In this document: positions 1-10,249 of the stretch, in pieces | Position numbering within the stretch: position 1 is the first letter of the stretch | Layout of the letters: each line of letters opens with the position of its first letter | Source of the DNA: Photobacterium leiognathi | Lineage (GTDB): Bacteria > Pseudomonadota > Gammaproteobacteria > Enterobacterales > Vibrionaceae | Assembly: GCF_030685535.1 (NCBI RefSeq) | Contig: NZ_CP131601.1 | Location: 3,100,001 to 3,164,000 of the forward strand | Length of the DNA: 64,000 nucleotides | Reading direction: 5' to 3' | Translations under genes and position numbers: made by a program | The notes under the pieces: model-generated | Told to the model about the DNA's origin: nothing | The model's database searches: none | The model's input: the letters and a program-made list of their open reading frames with translations, nothing else

Positions 1-1736
1 CAATAAGTCAAAGCAAGATCCCATGTGTCATAAGCAGGTAATTCACCTGTTGGACCATACTGATCAGGACGTTTACCGTGGTATTGGTAAGTAAGCGCAC
101 TATCAAGATCGCCAAAGCTTGCAGTTCCAACCCACTTAAATGAGAACTTCTCACGGCGATCTAAACGTTCACCTTTACTGTTACGCGGATCTTTAAAGTC
201 AAAGTTTAGCTGATGAGATAAAAAGCCTGTATCAAAGTCGGCTTCCACCTCAATACCTTTGATCTTGCTCTTTCCTGATTCGTTATAGTACTTCCAAGAC
301 GTATTATTAAAGCCAATCAGATTATCAATTTCCATACGGTAACCTGTTACCGCTAAATCAATCAGACTGTAATTCGCTACAACGGCAATTTCAGCATTTT
401 TAGACTTTTCAGGGCTTAATGTTTCTGTACCGTAAGATGGCGAATATAGCTGGTATAAGTTCGGTGCTTTAAAAGCTGTGCCATACGAGGTACGTAATTG
501 TACTTCATCCGTGATATACCAACCACCAGCTACGTTATAAGTAAACTGTGAGCCGTATTGCTGGTTATCATCTAAACGCATGCTTGATTCTAATGAGAAG
601 TCGTTAACGTTCACTAAACCAATACCGTAGACACCTGTATTATTACGGCTAAATGCATCCGTCGATAACTTGTCTTTCCAAGACTCTTTACGCCAATCAA
701 CCCCACCCACTAATTGTAGGTTTTCGTTAACCGTATAATGGTTATTCCACTGTAGGTTACGTTGAGTGAATTTCTCATCCTGGCTCGCTACAACAGGTAA
801 CGTTGTCGCTGCTTTGTTGTAATCGTAATTCGTTTGATGTTGGTAATCGGCAATAATCTTCGATTGATATCGACCTAAATCGAGATCTAGCCCTGCGCTA
901 TAGTCAAATAACTCAGGCTCAGATTGCATGTACTGGTGTACTGGCTCACCAGTGAAGAAGTCAACATATGAGCTGTCGTATTGATATTGGTTTTTATACC
1001 AACGCGCTGAGATAAAACCTTTCAGTGTGTCGCTAAAACGCTGATGGTAAGCGATCATCGCATTACGACTAGAAAAGCCATGTTTATCACCATCATTAAT
1101 ACCAGGTTGCGGTTTAACGTTATAGCCTTCATCGTCTTCATAGCCTGCTGCTAATTGTAATAAACCATTCTCACCGACTTTGTATGCCCCCGATGCACTT
1201 GCTTCTTGGTAATTATGACTGCCAATACCGACATTTAATTTGGTTTTTGAAGGCGCATCTACGTCAGCCAGCGTAATAATATTGATCACACCACCAATGG
1301 CTTCTGAACCATAAAGTGCAGCACGTGCACCACGGGTAAATTCAATACGCTCAACTTGCGTCAGCGGAATTTGGTTAAAATCCACCGCTCCTTTTGCCGC
1401 GCGTGCCATACGAATACCATCGACCAGTACCAATACTTGATCAGAGTTAGTACCACGTACCATGATGCTGACCAGTTGTCCTCGACCGCCATTTTGAGTC
1501 ACTTGCACACCCGGTAATAAGCTGATCACTTCGGTGAGTGTTTTGGCTTGTACTTTATCAATGTCTTGACGGGTAACAACATTAAAAGGGGCAAGAACAG
1601 AAGTAACAGGTTGTTCAAAACGATTAGCCGTAACGACCATGACATCGTCAGCTTGGGTTTTATCGTCTGCTGCAATGGAAGAAAAAGATGGGAAATACAC
1701 CGACGTCACCGCCAGTGCCAAAAGTGTTTTTTTCAT
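1..1736 (-). CDS. btuB: TonB-dependent vitamin B12 receptor BtuB (3' end outside window)
   Basis: Outer-membrane receptor that imports cobalamin with TonB energy. The reading frame starts at an ATG at 1736 preceded by AGGA and stays open to the window edge, giving about 578 codons without a stop, so only the end of the beta-barrel is missing. A signal peptide (MKKTLLALAV...) ends near residue 23, followed by a TonB box-like stretch (DDVMVVTANR), then the plug domain with the typical VLVLVDGIR and RGARAALYGSEAIGG motifs near residues 80-125, then alternating barrel strands. The upstream cobalamin riboswitch supports B12 rather than another siderophore-type substrate. Confidence 0.93.
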   Translation of the reverse strand, partial: MKKTLLALAVTSVYFPSFSSIAADDKTQADDVMVVTANRFEQPVTSVLAPFNVVTRQDIDKVQAKTLTEVISLLPGVQVTQNGGRGQLVSIMVRGTNSDQVLVLVDGIRMARAAKGAVDFNQIPLTQVERIEFTRGARAALYGSEAIGGVINIITLADVDAPSKTKLNVGIGSHNYQEASASGAYKVGENGLLQLAAGYEDDEGYNVKPQPGINDGDKHGFSSRNAMIAYHQRFSDTLKGFISARWYKNQYQYDSSYVDFFTGEPVHQYMQSEPELFDYSAGLDLDLGRYQSKIIADYQHQTNYDYNKAATTLPVVASQDEKFTQRNLQWNNHYTVNENLQLVGGVDWRKESWKDKLSTDAFSRNNTGVYGIGLVNVNDFSLESSMRLDDNQQYGSQFTYNVAGGWYITDEVQLRTSYGTAFKAPNLYQLYSPSYGTETLSPEKSKNAEIAVVANYSLIDLAVTGYRMEIDNLIGFNNTSWKYYNESGKSKIKGIEVEADFDTGFLSHQLNFDFKDPRNSKGERLDRREKFSFKWVGTASFGDLDSALTYQYHGKRPDQYGPTGELPAYDTWDLALTY

Positions 1737-1782
1737 TTTAGAATCCTAAGTCGCGTTTATAACAAAGCAAAGGTGCTTTACC

Positions 1783-1989
1783 GCTGGTTGGTATTCGGAC
1801 TTAAGAGCATGACCTATAAGGTCGCCTAGGCATCAACTTCCCATCTCAACTACACTTGGATCAACATCCTATATTGATCATGCAGTTAAAACAGTGTTTG
1901 GAGGACATCCATGTGCGTTCGTTCTCTATTACCGCTGCGCGTCAGTTACGGATTTTCACCGTATTCCCGTACCATCCTGGTTAACCAGC
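1783..1989 (-). promoter_or_regulatory. cobalamin riboswitch of btuB
   Basis: On the minus strand the btuB leader contains the conserved core GGTGAAAATCCGTAACTGA followed by CGCGCAGCGGTAAT, and further on a B12-box-like AGTCCGAATACCAACC. The ends pair as GCTGGTT (1983-1989) with AACCAGC (1783-1789), forming helix P1. These are the hallmarks of the adenosylcobalamin riboswitch family, which represses btuB when B12 is plentiful. About 45 bases separate P1 from the btuB start, enough for a translational control hairpin; the exact expression platform was not resolved. Confidence 0.9.
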
Positions 1990-2153
1990 GCAGCGCAAAT
2001 GCTAGTGATGTAAGCGTTTTATGTCTAGCTTTCTTTGCTATTAGTTATAAATAAAAATTGCCTGATGAAAACTTTTTATTGGCGTAACACTGGACATCAC
2101 GGGGCAATACAATAAAATCTGCGCTCTTATTTTGAGCAGTCGAGGCATACACT

Positions 2154-3260
2154 ATGACATCTACCATCCTTAACACCGCTGATTACCAGCAACAGTTGGA
2201 TGAAAAGGCAGAGCGTATTCAAAACATTTTCGCTGATTTTGATACCCCTGAACTCGAGGTGTTTGCCTCCCCTGCAGAGCATTACCGTATGCGTGCAGAA
2301 TTCCGTGTTTGGCATGAGGGTGAAGATCTTTTCTACATCATGTTCAACCAAGAAACACGTGAAAAATACCGTGTGGATCAATTCCCTGCAGCAAGTCGTT
2401 TGATCAATGACTTAATGCCAATGTTGGTGGATGCAATCAAACCCATCAAAGCGCTACGTCACAAGTTATTCCAAGTCGATTTCCTATCTACTTTAAGCGG
2501 TGAGATCTTGGTGTCGATGCTATACCACCGTCAACTAGATGATGAATGGACAGCAGAAGCGAAACAACTAAAGCAACGCTTAAACGATGAAGGCTTTAAG
2601 CTGAACATCATTGGTCGTGCACGTAAGATGAAAATCGTACTTGATCAAGACTACGTTATTGAGCAGTTAAAAGTTAACGATCGCACATTAACTTACAAGC
2701 AAGTAGAGAACAGCTTTACCCAACCTAACGGTGAAGTGGCTCAGAAGATGCTTGAATGGGCGGTAGACTGTACTCAAGACAGCGAAGGCGATCTGTTAGA
2801 GCTTTACTGTGGTAACGGTAACTTCTCTCTCGCTCTTGCGCAAAACTTCGAACGTGTTCTAGCTACTGAACTGGCAAAGCCATCGGTTGATTCCGCGCAA
2901 TACAACATTGCCGTAAACAACATTGATAACGTACAAATCATTCGTATGTCAGCAGAAGATTTTACTGATGCAATGGAAGGTAAGCGTGAATTCCGCCGTT
3001 TGAAAGATCGAAATGTGGATCTTCAGAGCTACAACTGCAACACGATCTTTGTTGATCCACCGCGATCTGGCATGGATGAGGGTACATGCCGTATGGTGCA
3101 AGGTTATGATCGCATCATGTACATCTCGTGTAACCCTGAAACTTTAAAAGAAAACTTAGATATTCTTGGTGAAACACACCGAATTACACGTTTTGCCCTG
3201 TTTGATCAGTTCCCGTATACCCACCACATGGAAGCGGGTGTATTGCTAGAGCGTAAATAA
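2154..3260 (+). CDS. trmA: tRNA (uracil(54)-C5)-methyltransferase TrmA
   Basis: Forms ribothymidine at position 54 of the T-loop of tRNAs using S-adenosylmethionine. The 368-residue product is close to the 366 residues of the E. coli enzyme and aligns from its first residues ([15 protein letters not shown]). The SAM-binding motif [16 protein letters not shown] lies mid-protein, then [10 protein letters not shown], the catalytic cysteine in YISCNPETL (Cys326) and the C-terminal general-base glutamate in HHMEAG (Glu360). It is divergent from btuB and convergent with yijD, the arrangement also known around E. coli btuB/trmA. Confidence 0.97.
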   Translation: MTSTILNTADYQQQLDEKAERIQNIFADFDTPELEVFASPAEHYRMRAEFRVWHEGEDLFYIMFNQETREKYRVDQFPAASRLINDLMPMLVDAIKPIKALRHKLFQVDFLSTLSGEILVSMLYHRQLDDEWTAEAKQLKQRLNDEGFKLNIIGRARKMKIVLDQDYVIEQLKVNDRTLTYKQVENSFTQPNGEVAQKMLEWAVDCTQDSEGDLLELYCGNGNFSLALAQNFERVLATELAKPSVDSAQYNIAVNNIDNVQIIRMSAEDFTDAMEGKREFRRLKDRNVDLQSYNCNTIFVDPPRSGMDEGTCRMVQGYDRIMYISCNPETLKENLDILGETHRITRFALFDQFPYTHHMEAGVLLERK

Positions 3261-3280
3261 TTCGCTTCTTGCAGAGAATA

Positions 3281-3308
3281 AAAAAAGGCGCTTAATGCGC
3301 CTTTTTTC
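3281..3308. terminator. bidirectional terminator between trmA and yijD
   Basis: A hairpin with arms AAAAAGGCGC and GCGCCTTTTT around a TTAAT loop has A- and T-runs on both sides, so it can end transcripts from trmA (plus) and yijD (minus). Confidence 0.85.
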
Positions 3309-3334
3309 TTACGTACTTTTTATCGTACTGAAGA

Positions 3335-3715
3335 TTATTTTGCTTCCACTTCTGGCTTAGCTTTTTTATTCATGATGCCCATTTTGTAACTAACCCAAAA
3401 TAGTAATGCTAGCGCAATCATCAATGGTAGGAAGTTAGAGCCCATCTCCGGCATTGCTGCACGTAAGAAAGCAGAGTAACCAAATGCACCCACAAAGAAA
3501 CACGCAGTCGCAATCGCTGGCGTGCCTTCCGTCATCGGCTTACGTAAGTATTCTTGGTATAAACAGTAAACGGCTAACACAAAAGCAAGCACTGGGAAGA
3601 TAGAAAACGCCACGCTGCTTGATGTTAGTACTGACCATGTTGCGTAACCGCACACACCAGCAAGTAATGATAGAACTAAAGTTTTACGCTCTGATTTAAC
3701 TTGTTGCTTGTCCAT
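3335..3715 (-). CDS. yijD: YijD family inner-membrane protein (DUF1422)
   Basis: Small membrane protein of unknown function, 126 residues from the ATG at 3715; an earlier in-frame start at 3727 is possible but the family usually begins at the later methionine. Four hydrophobic segments are visible (about residues 15-35, 37-57, 68-88 and 95-118). The conserved stretch FPVLAFVLAVYCLYQEYL and the MGSNFLPLM motif match E. coli YijD. It lies directly downstream of fabR, as in E. coli, and the two are probably one transcript. No enzymatic residues are apparent and I assign no function. Confidence 0.85.
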   Translation of the reverse strand: MDKQQVKSERKTLVLSLLAGVCGYATWSVLTSSSVAFSIFPVLAFVLAVYCLYQEYLRKPMTEGTPAIATACFFVGAFGYSAFLRAAMPEMGSNFLPLMIALALLFWVSYKMGIMNKKAKPEVEAK

Positions 3716-3742
3716 ATCCTTCACCACAAAATCGAAATAAGG

Positions 3743-4375
3743 TTATAGTTTTTGCCTGAGCTCACGACGCTCACGCTCTTTTCGGTACCAGTAAGCACCC
3801 TTTGCAATCATTCTTAATTGCATGATCAATCTTTCAGCATGCTCAGCACGAGCATGACTATCGAGATCTAACGCTTCTGCCCCTGAGCTAAAGACGAGTG
3901 TTACTGACGCCTCTGCTTGGGTATACGCTTCTTCATACGTTACCCCAGTTTTGGCCTCAAGATACTCGGTTAGTTCAGCGACAAAATGTTGTATTTCACG
4001 AGCCACTGCGGCGCGAAATGCTGTCGATGTCCCGGAACGTTCACGTAATAGTAGACGAAAGACGTTAGGGCTACTTTCGATAAACTCCATAAACGTCTCA
4101 ACAGAGGTACGGATCACACTACCTTCTGTTGCAATACGCTGGCGAGCTTGTCGCATTAACTGGCGAAGGATCAAACCACCTTCATCCACCATTGTTAAGC
4201 CTAACTCATCCATGTCTTTAAAATGACGATAAAACGACGTAGGGGCAATCCCAGCTTCACGAGCCACTTCTCGTAAACTTAAATTAGAAAAACTTCTATC
4301 GGCACTTAGCTGACTAAACGCAGCATCAATCAGTGAACGACGTGTTTTTTCTTTCTGTTGAGCCCTGATCCCCAT
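3743..4375 (-). CDS. fabR: HTH-type transcriptional repressor FabR
   Basis: TetR-family regulator that represses unsaturated fatty acid synthesis genes (fabB, fabA) in response to acyl-ACP/CoA pools. The start is placed at the ATG at 4375 because the protein then begins [13 protein letters not shown], as in E. coli FabR, giving 210 residues. Longer in-frame starts at 4381 and 4471 exist and the 4471 extension looks non-coding. The helix-turn-helix is [20 protein letters not shown] near residues 32-51. Divergent from sthA and followed by yijD, the same context as in E. coli. Confidence 0.93.
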   Translation of the reverse strand: MGIRAQQKEKTRRSLIDAAFSQLSADRSFSNLSLREVAREAGIAPTSFYRHFKDMDELGLTMVDEGGLILRQLMRQARQRIATEGSVIRTSVETFMEFIESSPNVFRLLLRERSGTSTAFRAAVAREIQHFVAELTEYLEAKTGVTYEEAYTQAEASVTLVFSSGAEALDLDSHARAEHAERLIMQLRMIAKGAYWYRKERERRELRQKL

Positions 4376-4673
4376 GGACATCTGATTCTCTATTATTTTC
4401 TTACCATCATACGCTGAATAACGATAAACAGCGTTAGAAAAGCCATATAGTACTGACTCACAGCCCATCACGCAAAGCTAGATTAACATCATTTAATCAT
4501 CGACTTCACAATCTATCACGATAAAACTTGGTACCAACATGGGCATTTATAACGTTCAACAAGCAATAGAGCGTGATCCCTCACTAGCTCTGACTATCTA
4601 TTGATTCTCCTATTGATTACAAATCGTTACACTTACGATGCAAAAATGTTACCGACCAAATAGGAATAATACG

Positions 4674-6089
4674 ATGACGGATACGCAGTACAGTAATAAC
4701 GGTCATTTCGATGTGATTATTATTGGTAGTGGCCCTGGTGGTGAAGGGGCAGCAATGGGCTTAACCAAAGCAGGTTTTAACGTCGCTATCATTGAACGCG
4801 AAGACAATGTTGGTGGCGGCTGTACTCACTGGGGCACCATCCCATCAAAAGCGCTGCGTCATGCAGTCAGTCGTATTATTGAATTTAACCAAAACCCACT
4901 GTACTGCAAAAACAACTCCACGCTGCATAGTACTTTTAGCCAAATTCTGGGGCATGCTGAAGTAGTAGTGAATAAGCAAACTCGTATGCGTCAGGGATTT
5001 TATGATCGCAACCAGTGTCAGATCATTCATGGCGAAGCCCGCTTTATTGCTAGCCATGAAGTGGCAGTGACCACGACCGACGGTAGTCTAGAGCATTACA
5101 GTGCAGACAAATTCATCATCGCCACAGGATCTCGTCCATACCATCCTGAAGGCGTTGATTTCGATCATTCACGTATCTACGACAGCGATTCCATCTTACG
5201 TCTAGAGCACGATCCTCGTCATATTATTATCTATGGTGCAGGGGTGATTGGCTGTGAATATGCATCTATCTTCCGAGGATTGGGAGTAAAAGTTGATTTA
5301 ATTAACACCCGCCAACGTCTGCTAGAATTTCTTGATAATGAAATCTCCGACTCGTTGTCTTATCACTTGTGGAACAATGGCGCGATGATCCGCAATGATG
5401 AGATTTTCGAGCATATTGAAGGTACCGATGACGGTGTGATCTTACATTTTCAATCCGGTAAGAAGATGCGTGCTGATTGCTTGCTCTACGCGAACGGTCG
5501 CACAGGTAATACCGATAAACTCGGCTTAGAGCATGTTGGTCTAACACCTGACTCTCGTGGGCAGTTAAACGTCAATCGCAGTTATCAAACAGAGGTCGAT
5601 CATATTTATGCGGTGGGTGATGTGATTGGTTACCCAAGCCTTGCAAGTGCAGCTTATGATCAAGGTCGATTTGTTGCTCAAGCGATCAGTACAGGACAAG
5701 CACAAGGTCAGTTGATTGATCATATCCCAACAGGTATTTATACCATTCCAGAGATCAGCTCTGTGGGTAAAACCGAGCAGCAATTAACCGCAGAGAAAAT
5801 TCCATATGAAGTAGGGCGCTCTCAGTTTAAGCATCTTGCCCGTGCGCAAATTGCTGGGACCGAAGTGGGAAGCTTAAAGATTTTATTTCACCGAGAAACC
5901 AAAGAGATCTTAGGTATTCACTGTTTTGGTGAACGTGCCGCAGAAATCATTCATATCGGACAAGCAATCATGGAGCAAAAAGGCGAAGGTAATACTATTG
6001 ATTACTTCGTCAATACTACTTTTAACTATCCAACCATGGCGGAAGCCTACCGTGTTGCAGCTCTTAACGGCTTAAACCGTTTATTTTAA
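4674..6089 (+). CDS. sthA: soluble pyridine nucleotide transhydrogenase SthA (UdhA)
   Basis: FAD flavoprotein that moves reducing equivalents between NADPH and NAD+ in the cytoplasm. The ATG at 4674 is preferred over the upstream in-frame ATG at 4638 because AGGAA lies just upstream and the family starts close to the FAD motif; this gives 471 residues (466 in E. coli). The FAD-binding [10 protein letters not shown] is near residue 16, the second dinucleotide fold is [14 protein letters not shown], the FAD site [19 protein letters not shown] follows, and the C-terminal dimerisation domain ends [14 protein letters not shown]. Only one cysteine is present in the [13 protein letters not shown] segment, as expected for this branch of the disulfide reductase superfamily. 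Confidence 0.97.
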   Translation: MTDTQYSNNGHFDVIIIGSGPGGEGAAMGLTKAGFNVAIIEREDNVGGGCTHWGTIPSKALRHAVSRIIEFNQNPLYCKNNSTLHSTFSQILGHAEVVVNKQTRMRQGFYDRNQCQIIHGEARFIASHEVAVTTTDGSLEHYSADKFIIATGSRPYHPEGVDFDHSRIYDSDSILRLEHDPRHIIIYGAGVIGCEYASIFRGLGVKVDLINTRQRLLEFLDNEISDSLSYHLWNNGAMIRNDEIFEHIEGTDDGVILHFQSGKKMRADCLLYANGRTGNTDKLGLEHVGLTPDSRGQLNVNRSYQTEVDHIYAVGDVIGYPSLASAAYDQGRFVAQAISTGQAQGQLIDHIPTGIYTIPEISSVGKTEQQLTAEKIPYEVGRSQFKHLARAQIAGTEVGSLKILFHRETKEILGIHCFGERAAEIIHIGQAIMEQKGEGNTIDYFVNTTFNYPTMAEAYRVAALNGLNRLF

Positions 6090-6116
6090 TCTCGGCGAGT
6101 GAATAGCAGATAATAA

Positions 6117-6142
6117 AAAACGGAGCGATGTCGCTCCGTTTT
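6117..6142. terminator. terminator between sthA and cysQ
   Basis: Perfect hairpin AAAACGGAGCGA-TG-TCGCTCCGTTTT with A- and T-rich flanks; it can act for sthA on the plus strand and cysQ on the minus strand. Confidence 0.85.
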
Positions 6143-6150
6143 GGTTTGCT

Positions 6151-6984
6151 TTAATCGGCATTCATCATGCGATCATCAGGCTCTAAGATCTCAGCCCATG
6201 GTAAGCCTTCATCACCTAAGGTAATAAAGTTTGGGTTCTCTAGCGTATTACGCTCGTTGTAAGACAGTGGGGTTAAATGAGTATTAAGAATACGACCACC
6301 AGCTTCTTCAACAATACATTGCGTTGCTGCGGTATCCCACTCTCCTGTTGGCCCTAAGCGTAGGTAACAATCCACTGCCCCTTCTGCCACCAAGCAAGAT
6401 TTCAAAGCAGCAGAGCCTAATGGTACGAGCTCGTAGTTATAGCTAGGATCTAAACGTGAGGTAATTGAGCTAATATCTTGCCGACGACTGATCGCCACCA
6501 CGATAGATTTGGTATTTTCTTCATGATGGTGTGTTGCCAGTTTTACAGTCTCGCCTTCTGCCGTGATCTTATACGCGCCTTTATCAGCATAAGCGTAATA
6601 CGACACACCAGAAACAGGTGCATACACCACGCCCATCACCGGACGATTATCTTCCACTAAGGCAATGATTGTCGCAAAGTCACCACTACCAGCAATGAAC
6701 TCTTGGGTGCCATCTAGCGGATCAACTAACCAGTAACGTTTCCATTGACTACGTTCCGCTAAAGGGACCTCTGCGTCTTCTTCAGATAACACAGGAATAT
6801 CTGGCGTTAACTCTGTTAAGCGCTTCATTACTAATTTATGCGCTGCAATATCAGCACTGGTTACTGGCGTATTATCGTCTTTGATCTGTTTTTCAAACTG
6901 ACCACGCTGGTAGATATCTAAAATGATCTGTCCTGATGCACGAGCTATATCAATCACATCAGGCAGTAAATGAGAATACGCCAT
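6151..6984 (-). CDS. cysQ: 3'(2'),5'-bisphosphate nucleotidase CysQ
   Basis: Inositol-monophosphatase-fold enzyme that hydrolyses 3'-phosphoadenosine 5'-phosphate, the by-product of sulfate assimilation, to AMP. The 277-residue product contains the metal-binding signatures PVLSEEDAE (near residue 70) and WLVDPLDGTQEFI (near residue 85) and the C-terminal GEWDTAATQCIVEEAGG motif. It starts 3 bases after the nudE stop, so the two are translationally close and likely one operon, as in other gammaproteobacteria. Confidence 0.95.
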   Translation of the reverse strand: MAYSHLLPDVIDIARASGQIILDIYQRGQFEKQIKDDNTPVTSADIAAHKLVMKRLTELTPDIPVLSEEDAEVPLAERSQWKRYWLVDPLDGTQEFIAGSGDFATIIALVEDNRPVMGVVYAPVSGVSYYAYADKGAYKITAEGETVKLATHHHEENTKSIVVAISRRQDISSITSRLDPSYNYELVPLGSAALKSCLVAEGAVDCYLRLGPTGEWDTAATQCIVEEAGGRILNTHLTPLSYNERNTLENPNFITLGDEGLPWAEILEPDDRMMNAD

Positions 6985-6987
6985 ACC

Positions 6988-7545
6988 TTACTCCTCTAGA
7001 GCTAATTGCTTTAACGCTAAAAACAATGCGGTAATGCTGCGAGCTTCGGCAAAATCAACATGGGTTAATAACTCTTCCGCTTGAGCTAATGGCCAACGAA
7101 CAATGTCTAACGGCTCAGGCTCATCACCTTCCAGTTTTTCTGGATACAGATCTTGCGCTAAAAATAATGTCATACGGCTAGAGAAATACGATGGTGCCAA
7201 TACCACTTCTTTTAATGGCTGAAGCTTGTTCGCACCAAAACCGATCTCTTCTTTCAATTCGCGATTTGCAGCTTCAATCGGTGTTTCACCTTGATCAATT
7301 AACCCCTTAGGAAAACCAAGCTCATAACGCTCAGTACCTGCCGAGTACTCACGGATCAACAATAAATCACCTTGTGCAGTGACGGGAACAATAAGCACCG
7401 CATTACGACCACTTGGCTTCATTCTTTCGTAAGTGCGCTCAACCCCATTTGAAAACCGTAAATCCAACGATTCGATTTTAAAAAGTCGAGATTGCGCTAC
7501 AACCTCAGCAGATAAGATCTGAGGTTTCTCTTTACTTGTCGCCAT
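6988..7545 (-). CDS. nudE: ADP compounds hydrolase NudE
   Basis: Nudix hydrolase acting on ADP-ribose, AP3A and NADH in the E. coli family. The complete Nudix box (G-x5-E-x7-REL-x-EE-x-G) is read as GLIDQGE, seven residues, RELKEEIG around residues 90-115. The 185-residue length matches the family, and the downstream DLYPEKLEGDEPEPL stretch is diagnostic for NudE rather than other Nudix enzymes. First gene of a two-gene unit with cysQ. Confidence 0.95.
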   Translation of the reverse strand: MATSKEKPQILSAEVVAQSRLFKIESLDLRFSNGVERTYERMKPSGRNAVLIVPVTAQGDLLLIREYSAGTERYELGFPKGLIDQGETPIEAANRELKEEIGFGANKLQPLKEVVLAPSYFSSRMTLFLAQDLYPEKLEGDEPEPLDIVRWPLAQAEELLTHVDFAEARSITALFLALKQLALEE

Positions 7546-7627
7546 CTTAAAGCCCTATTTCAGTTATCGCGAATAAGAATATTGTTTTATCTCTAAGCTT
7601 CATTAAAAGCTAAACGTCGCCATAAAT

Positions 7628-7657
7628 AAAGAGGCAGCCTAGATAGACTGCCTCTTA
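7628..7657 (-). terminator. terminator after the gsp operon
   Basis: Hairpin with arms TAAGAGGCAG and CTGCCTCTTT on the minus strand, about 55 bases downstream of the gspN stop, followed by a short T-rich stretch. Ends the long secretion operon before nudE's own promoter. Confidence 0.6.
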
Positions 7658-7713
7658 CTGTGAACTTTGTGATTAATAACCACTACATAATGTACATCAA
7701 TGCGATGTTATGA

Positions 7714-8472
7714 TCACAGACGACCAGAGTAATTGATCTTGTATTGCCCTTTTGAGTCAGGCTCACCTAACCACTTTAATTGCTGAGATAATTGCTCAGG
7801 AAACGTAGCTCCCGGCTTAAACCAGCCTGATAAAGTATAGCTGTTATTCTTAGCAAGGCGAGCTTGCCAATCACTGCTAACATCTTCAGAAGACTGCGCT
7901 GCTTTCGCTGCAATTGCACCTTCCTGGCAGCTTAGATCTGCAAATACAGGTCCAGGATTGATATTGCCCATTGGTGATGATGCGATACCTTCTACCCATG
8001 CCAATGTCGCATTTAACGTTTTACAATACGGTGCAGCATAAACATAGTCACGCACGGTTAGGTCTAAGTTCCCCGTCAATGTTAAAGGTACTGGCACTTT
8101 GGCATATTGCATGGCATTCGCTGCAGGCACTGACACCAACAACTTTTTCGCAAAAGGACCAGCCATACTGTAGCCCACAGTACCGCTACCTTGTAATTGC
8201 ATATCACTGCCTTGACCAAAGCTTACATCAAAAGCTGCTTTGCCCGTAAACAGGCTACCTACAGACATACCCCATGACACTTGACCTAAGTTTTTATTCT
8301 GCCAAACCAAACGGCTTGCCGAGCCTTGCCACAAAGTACCTTTAATGCCCGTTAGTGATAAGCCAGAAACTTTCGGGGCTTGTTGCCACGCCCAGTTTGC
8401 AGGTACATGCGCAATCGCACTGGTAATAAATACCAAGCCAAATGTTGTACCAATAGCGAGTTTAAATTTCAC
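7714..8472 (-). CDS. gspN: type II secretion system protein GspN
   Basis: Last gene of the secretion operon; an inner-membrane-anchored protein present in only some type II systems, with no catalytic role known. The 252-residue product begins with one N-terminal membrane segment (residues 4-22) and the rest is predicted periplasmic beta-structure containing repeated LxLTGxxxLxV strands. It lies 2 bases after gspM, as in Vibrio eps clusters. Assigned mainly by position together with the family-typical N-terminus (ANWAWQQAP) and C-terminus. Confidence 0.9.
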   Translation of the reverse strand: MKFKLAIGTTFGLVFITSAIAHVPANWAWQQAPKVSGLSLTGIKGTLWQGSASRLVWQNKNLGQVSWGMSVGSLFTGKAAFDVSFGQGSDMQLQGSGTVGYSMAGPFAKKLLVSVPAANAMQYAKVPVPLTLTGNLDLTVRDYVYAAPYCKTLNATLAWVEGIASSPMGNINPGPVFADLSCQEGAIAAKAAQSSEDVSSDWQARLAKNNSYTLSGWFKPGATFPEQLSQQLKWLGEPDSKGQYKINYSGRL

Positions 8473-8474
8473 TC

Positions 8475-8957
8475 TTAACCTCGTCCTAACTGTAAGCGAT
8501 TCACTTCAACCATACCGTTTTGATCGGCTTTTGAAATATCGATAAATTGGGTTTCAATACCAAAGTTATCTTGCAGGTAAGACAACCAATTCAATAGCGC
8601 ATTAAACGGCACTGGTTTCACCCACACTTGAATCGCATCATTACGTGGTTGCATGCGGATTAATTCAATCTTAAAGCGTCCAGTGGTTTCATTTACGACC
8701 TGGTTCAAACCTTTACTGCTTACTTTAACCGAACCACCAGCACGCTTAAATGCACTGATCTTGTTCGCCTTGTCTTCGACCCATGATAATAACTGGCGTT
8801 CATTTTGAATACGATTCTGCGCCGACTCAGTTCGCTGATTTAGGGGTTGCCATAACCCCCAATATAAAGTCGCGATCAGTAGTGCTCCACCTGCTCCCAA
8901 TACAAGAAATTGCTCTCGCTGGCTAAGTGCTTTCCACCATGACTTGATTTCTGCCAT
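8475..8957 (-). CDS. gspM: type II secretion system protein GspM
   Basis: Bitopic inner-membrane component that pairs with GspL and links the cytoplasmic ATPase to the pseudopilus platform. The 160 residues show a short cytoplasmic tail (MAEIKSWWKALSQREQFLVLG), one transmembrane helix at about residues 18-36 and a periplasmic ferredoxin-like domain (VWVKPVPFNALLNWL). The start codon overlaps the gspL stop by one base, supporting translational coupling. Confidence 0.94.
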   Translation of the reverse strand: MAEIKSWWKALSQREQFLVLGAGGALLIATLYWGLWQPLNQRTESAQNRIQNERQLLSWVEDKANKISAFKRAGGSVKVSSKGLNQVVNETTGRFKIELIRMQPRNDAIQVWVKPVPFNALLNWLSYLQDNFGIETQFIDISKADQNGMVEVNRLQLGRG

Positions 8958-10249
8958 TATGCTTTCCTCCTTAGCACGACAGCGCCACTAACTAAGCCCT
9001 CTTCTTTACTTAATTGTCCTTGTTCGACATTAAAGTTTTTCGTTAATACACTGCGTAATTTCTCAAAATCTTGGAAATCGGAAGCAGTTGCCTGCAAGCG
9101 TAATTCACCACGTTTTTGATCGTATTTTAAATTCACCACTTTCACACTTGGCACTTGCGAAAATGCAGGTTTCAATTCGCTTAACCATATTAAAATACCG
9201 TTATCTGAACCTTTACCACCTAAGCTTTTCAGTGCTGCATTCATTTGGTTTTTCAAGTAACTCTGTGAAGGAATACGCTTAAATTGAGGGAGTACTTGAC
9301 GAAAAATGCGTTCACTTTCAGCACGATAAGATTGCGCTTGATACTCAAGTTGTTGCAACTGCATTATATGTTCACCCACCAATGCAACTAACACGAGACT
9401 CGCAGCAATCGCCACCTTTCGCCATGGCTGTATGTGTTTGCGCCAAGCAGCTTGAAGCTTATAGGGACCGGATAAAAGATTTATTTTGCTCTCTGCAGCA
9501 CCTTGCGCTAATAATTGCATCACAAGCTCAGGTGTTTGAGCTTGCCAACGTCCGCTTATCCCCTCAGGTTCCGGTGTATAGTTGTACACAACCACTTGGA
9601 TCGGTGGCGCTGTTAACTCTGAAGATGCAGATTCAATCGCTTGAGACTCTGTCTCTTCAGGGGTTTCATCTTCTTCTGTAGCGGCTAATACGGTTGGTGC
9701 TTTTTGCGCACTGATCCACGCATCTAGCCAGCTTGTCTCAGCACAGACCCCCATGACTTCAGACTGACGAATCAACCATTGCCCTTCGATTTCAGCAGCA
9801 CTATAACCATCATCAAATAACGGTAAACATAAACAATCAGGCAATAGTTTTTTGAGCTCAAAGCCACGCTCTTTAAACGCAGCCAGCCACTGTTCCATCT
9901 TTTCATTTTCAATAATGGCAACCGTTGCCACGTCTTCTGTACGACGTAATAGCTGCACATGCAAGTTGTCCACATCCTGCGCCAATTCTTCTTCTAAGAG
10001 ATAAGGTAAAACAGCGTTTAATTGGCGACTGCTGCCTGCAGGAATAGTGACTTGGGTTAACAGCATTTCACTGGTTGGTACAAGACCATATACTGGACGT
10101 GAACCCGCATATTCCATTAACTGATCTAATTGAGTGATATCAGCCAGTTGGCCTGATGCTATCACCTCATTTTGTTGTGGCGACCAAACCAACCACTGCA
10201 ACGGCATTTCAGGTCGACTACTGAGCCTTATCGTCAGAAATTCGCTCAC
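8957..10249 (-). CDS. gspL: type II secretion system protein GspL
   Basis: Inner-membrane protein whose actin-like cytoplasmic domain recruits the GspE ATPase and whose periplasmic domain binds GspM. I place the start at a GTG at 10249 instead of the in-frame ATG at 10261, because GGAGG sits seven bases before the GTG and the protein then begins (M)SEFLTIRLSS like Vibrio EpsL. It is 430 residues: cytoplasmic domain to about 270, one membrane helix (VAIAASLVLVALVGEHIM) and a periplasmic domain. The gene starts inside the 3' end of gspK. Confidence 0.94.
   Translation of the reverse strand: MSEFLTIRLSSRPEMPLQWLVWSPQQNEVIASGQLADITQLDQLMEYAGSRPVYGLVPTSEMLLTQVTIPAGSSRQLNAVLPYLLEEELAQDVDNLHVQLLRRTEDVATVAIIENEKMEQWLAAFKERGFELKKLLPDCLCLPLFDDGYSAAEIEGQWLIRQSEVMGVCAETSWLDAWISAQKAPTVLAATEEDETPEETESQAIESASSELTAPPIQVVVYNYTPEPEGISGRWQAQTPELVMQLLAQGAAESKINLLSGPYKLQAAWRKHIQPWRKVAIAASLVLVALVGEHIMQLQQLEYQAQSYRAESERIFRQVLPQFKRIPSQSYLKNQMNAALKSLGGKGSDNGILIWLSELKPAFSQVPSVKVVNLKYDQKRGELRLQATASDFQDFEKLRSVLTKNFNVEQGQLSKEEGLVSGAVVLRRKA

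Noticed and set aside
1548..1829. Plus-strand open frame of 93 codons
   Set aside because: Antisense to the btuB 5' end and running into the cobalamin riboswitch; a shadow frame.
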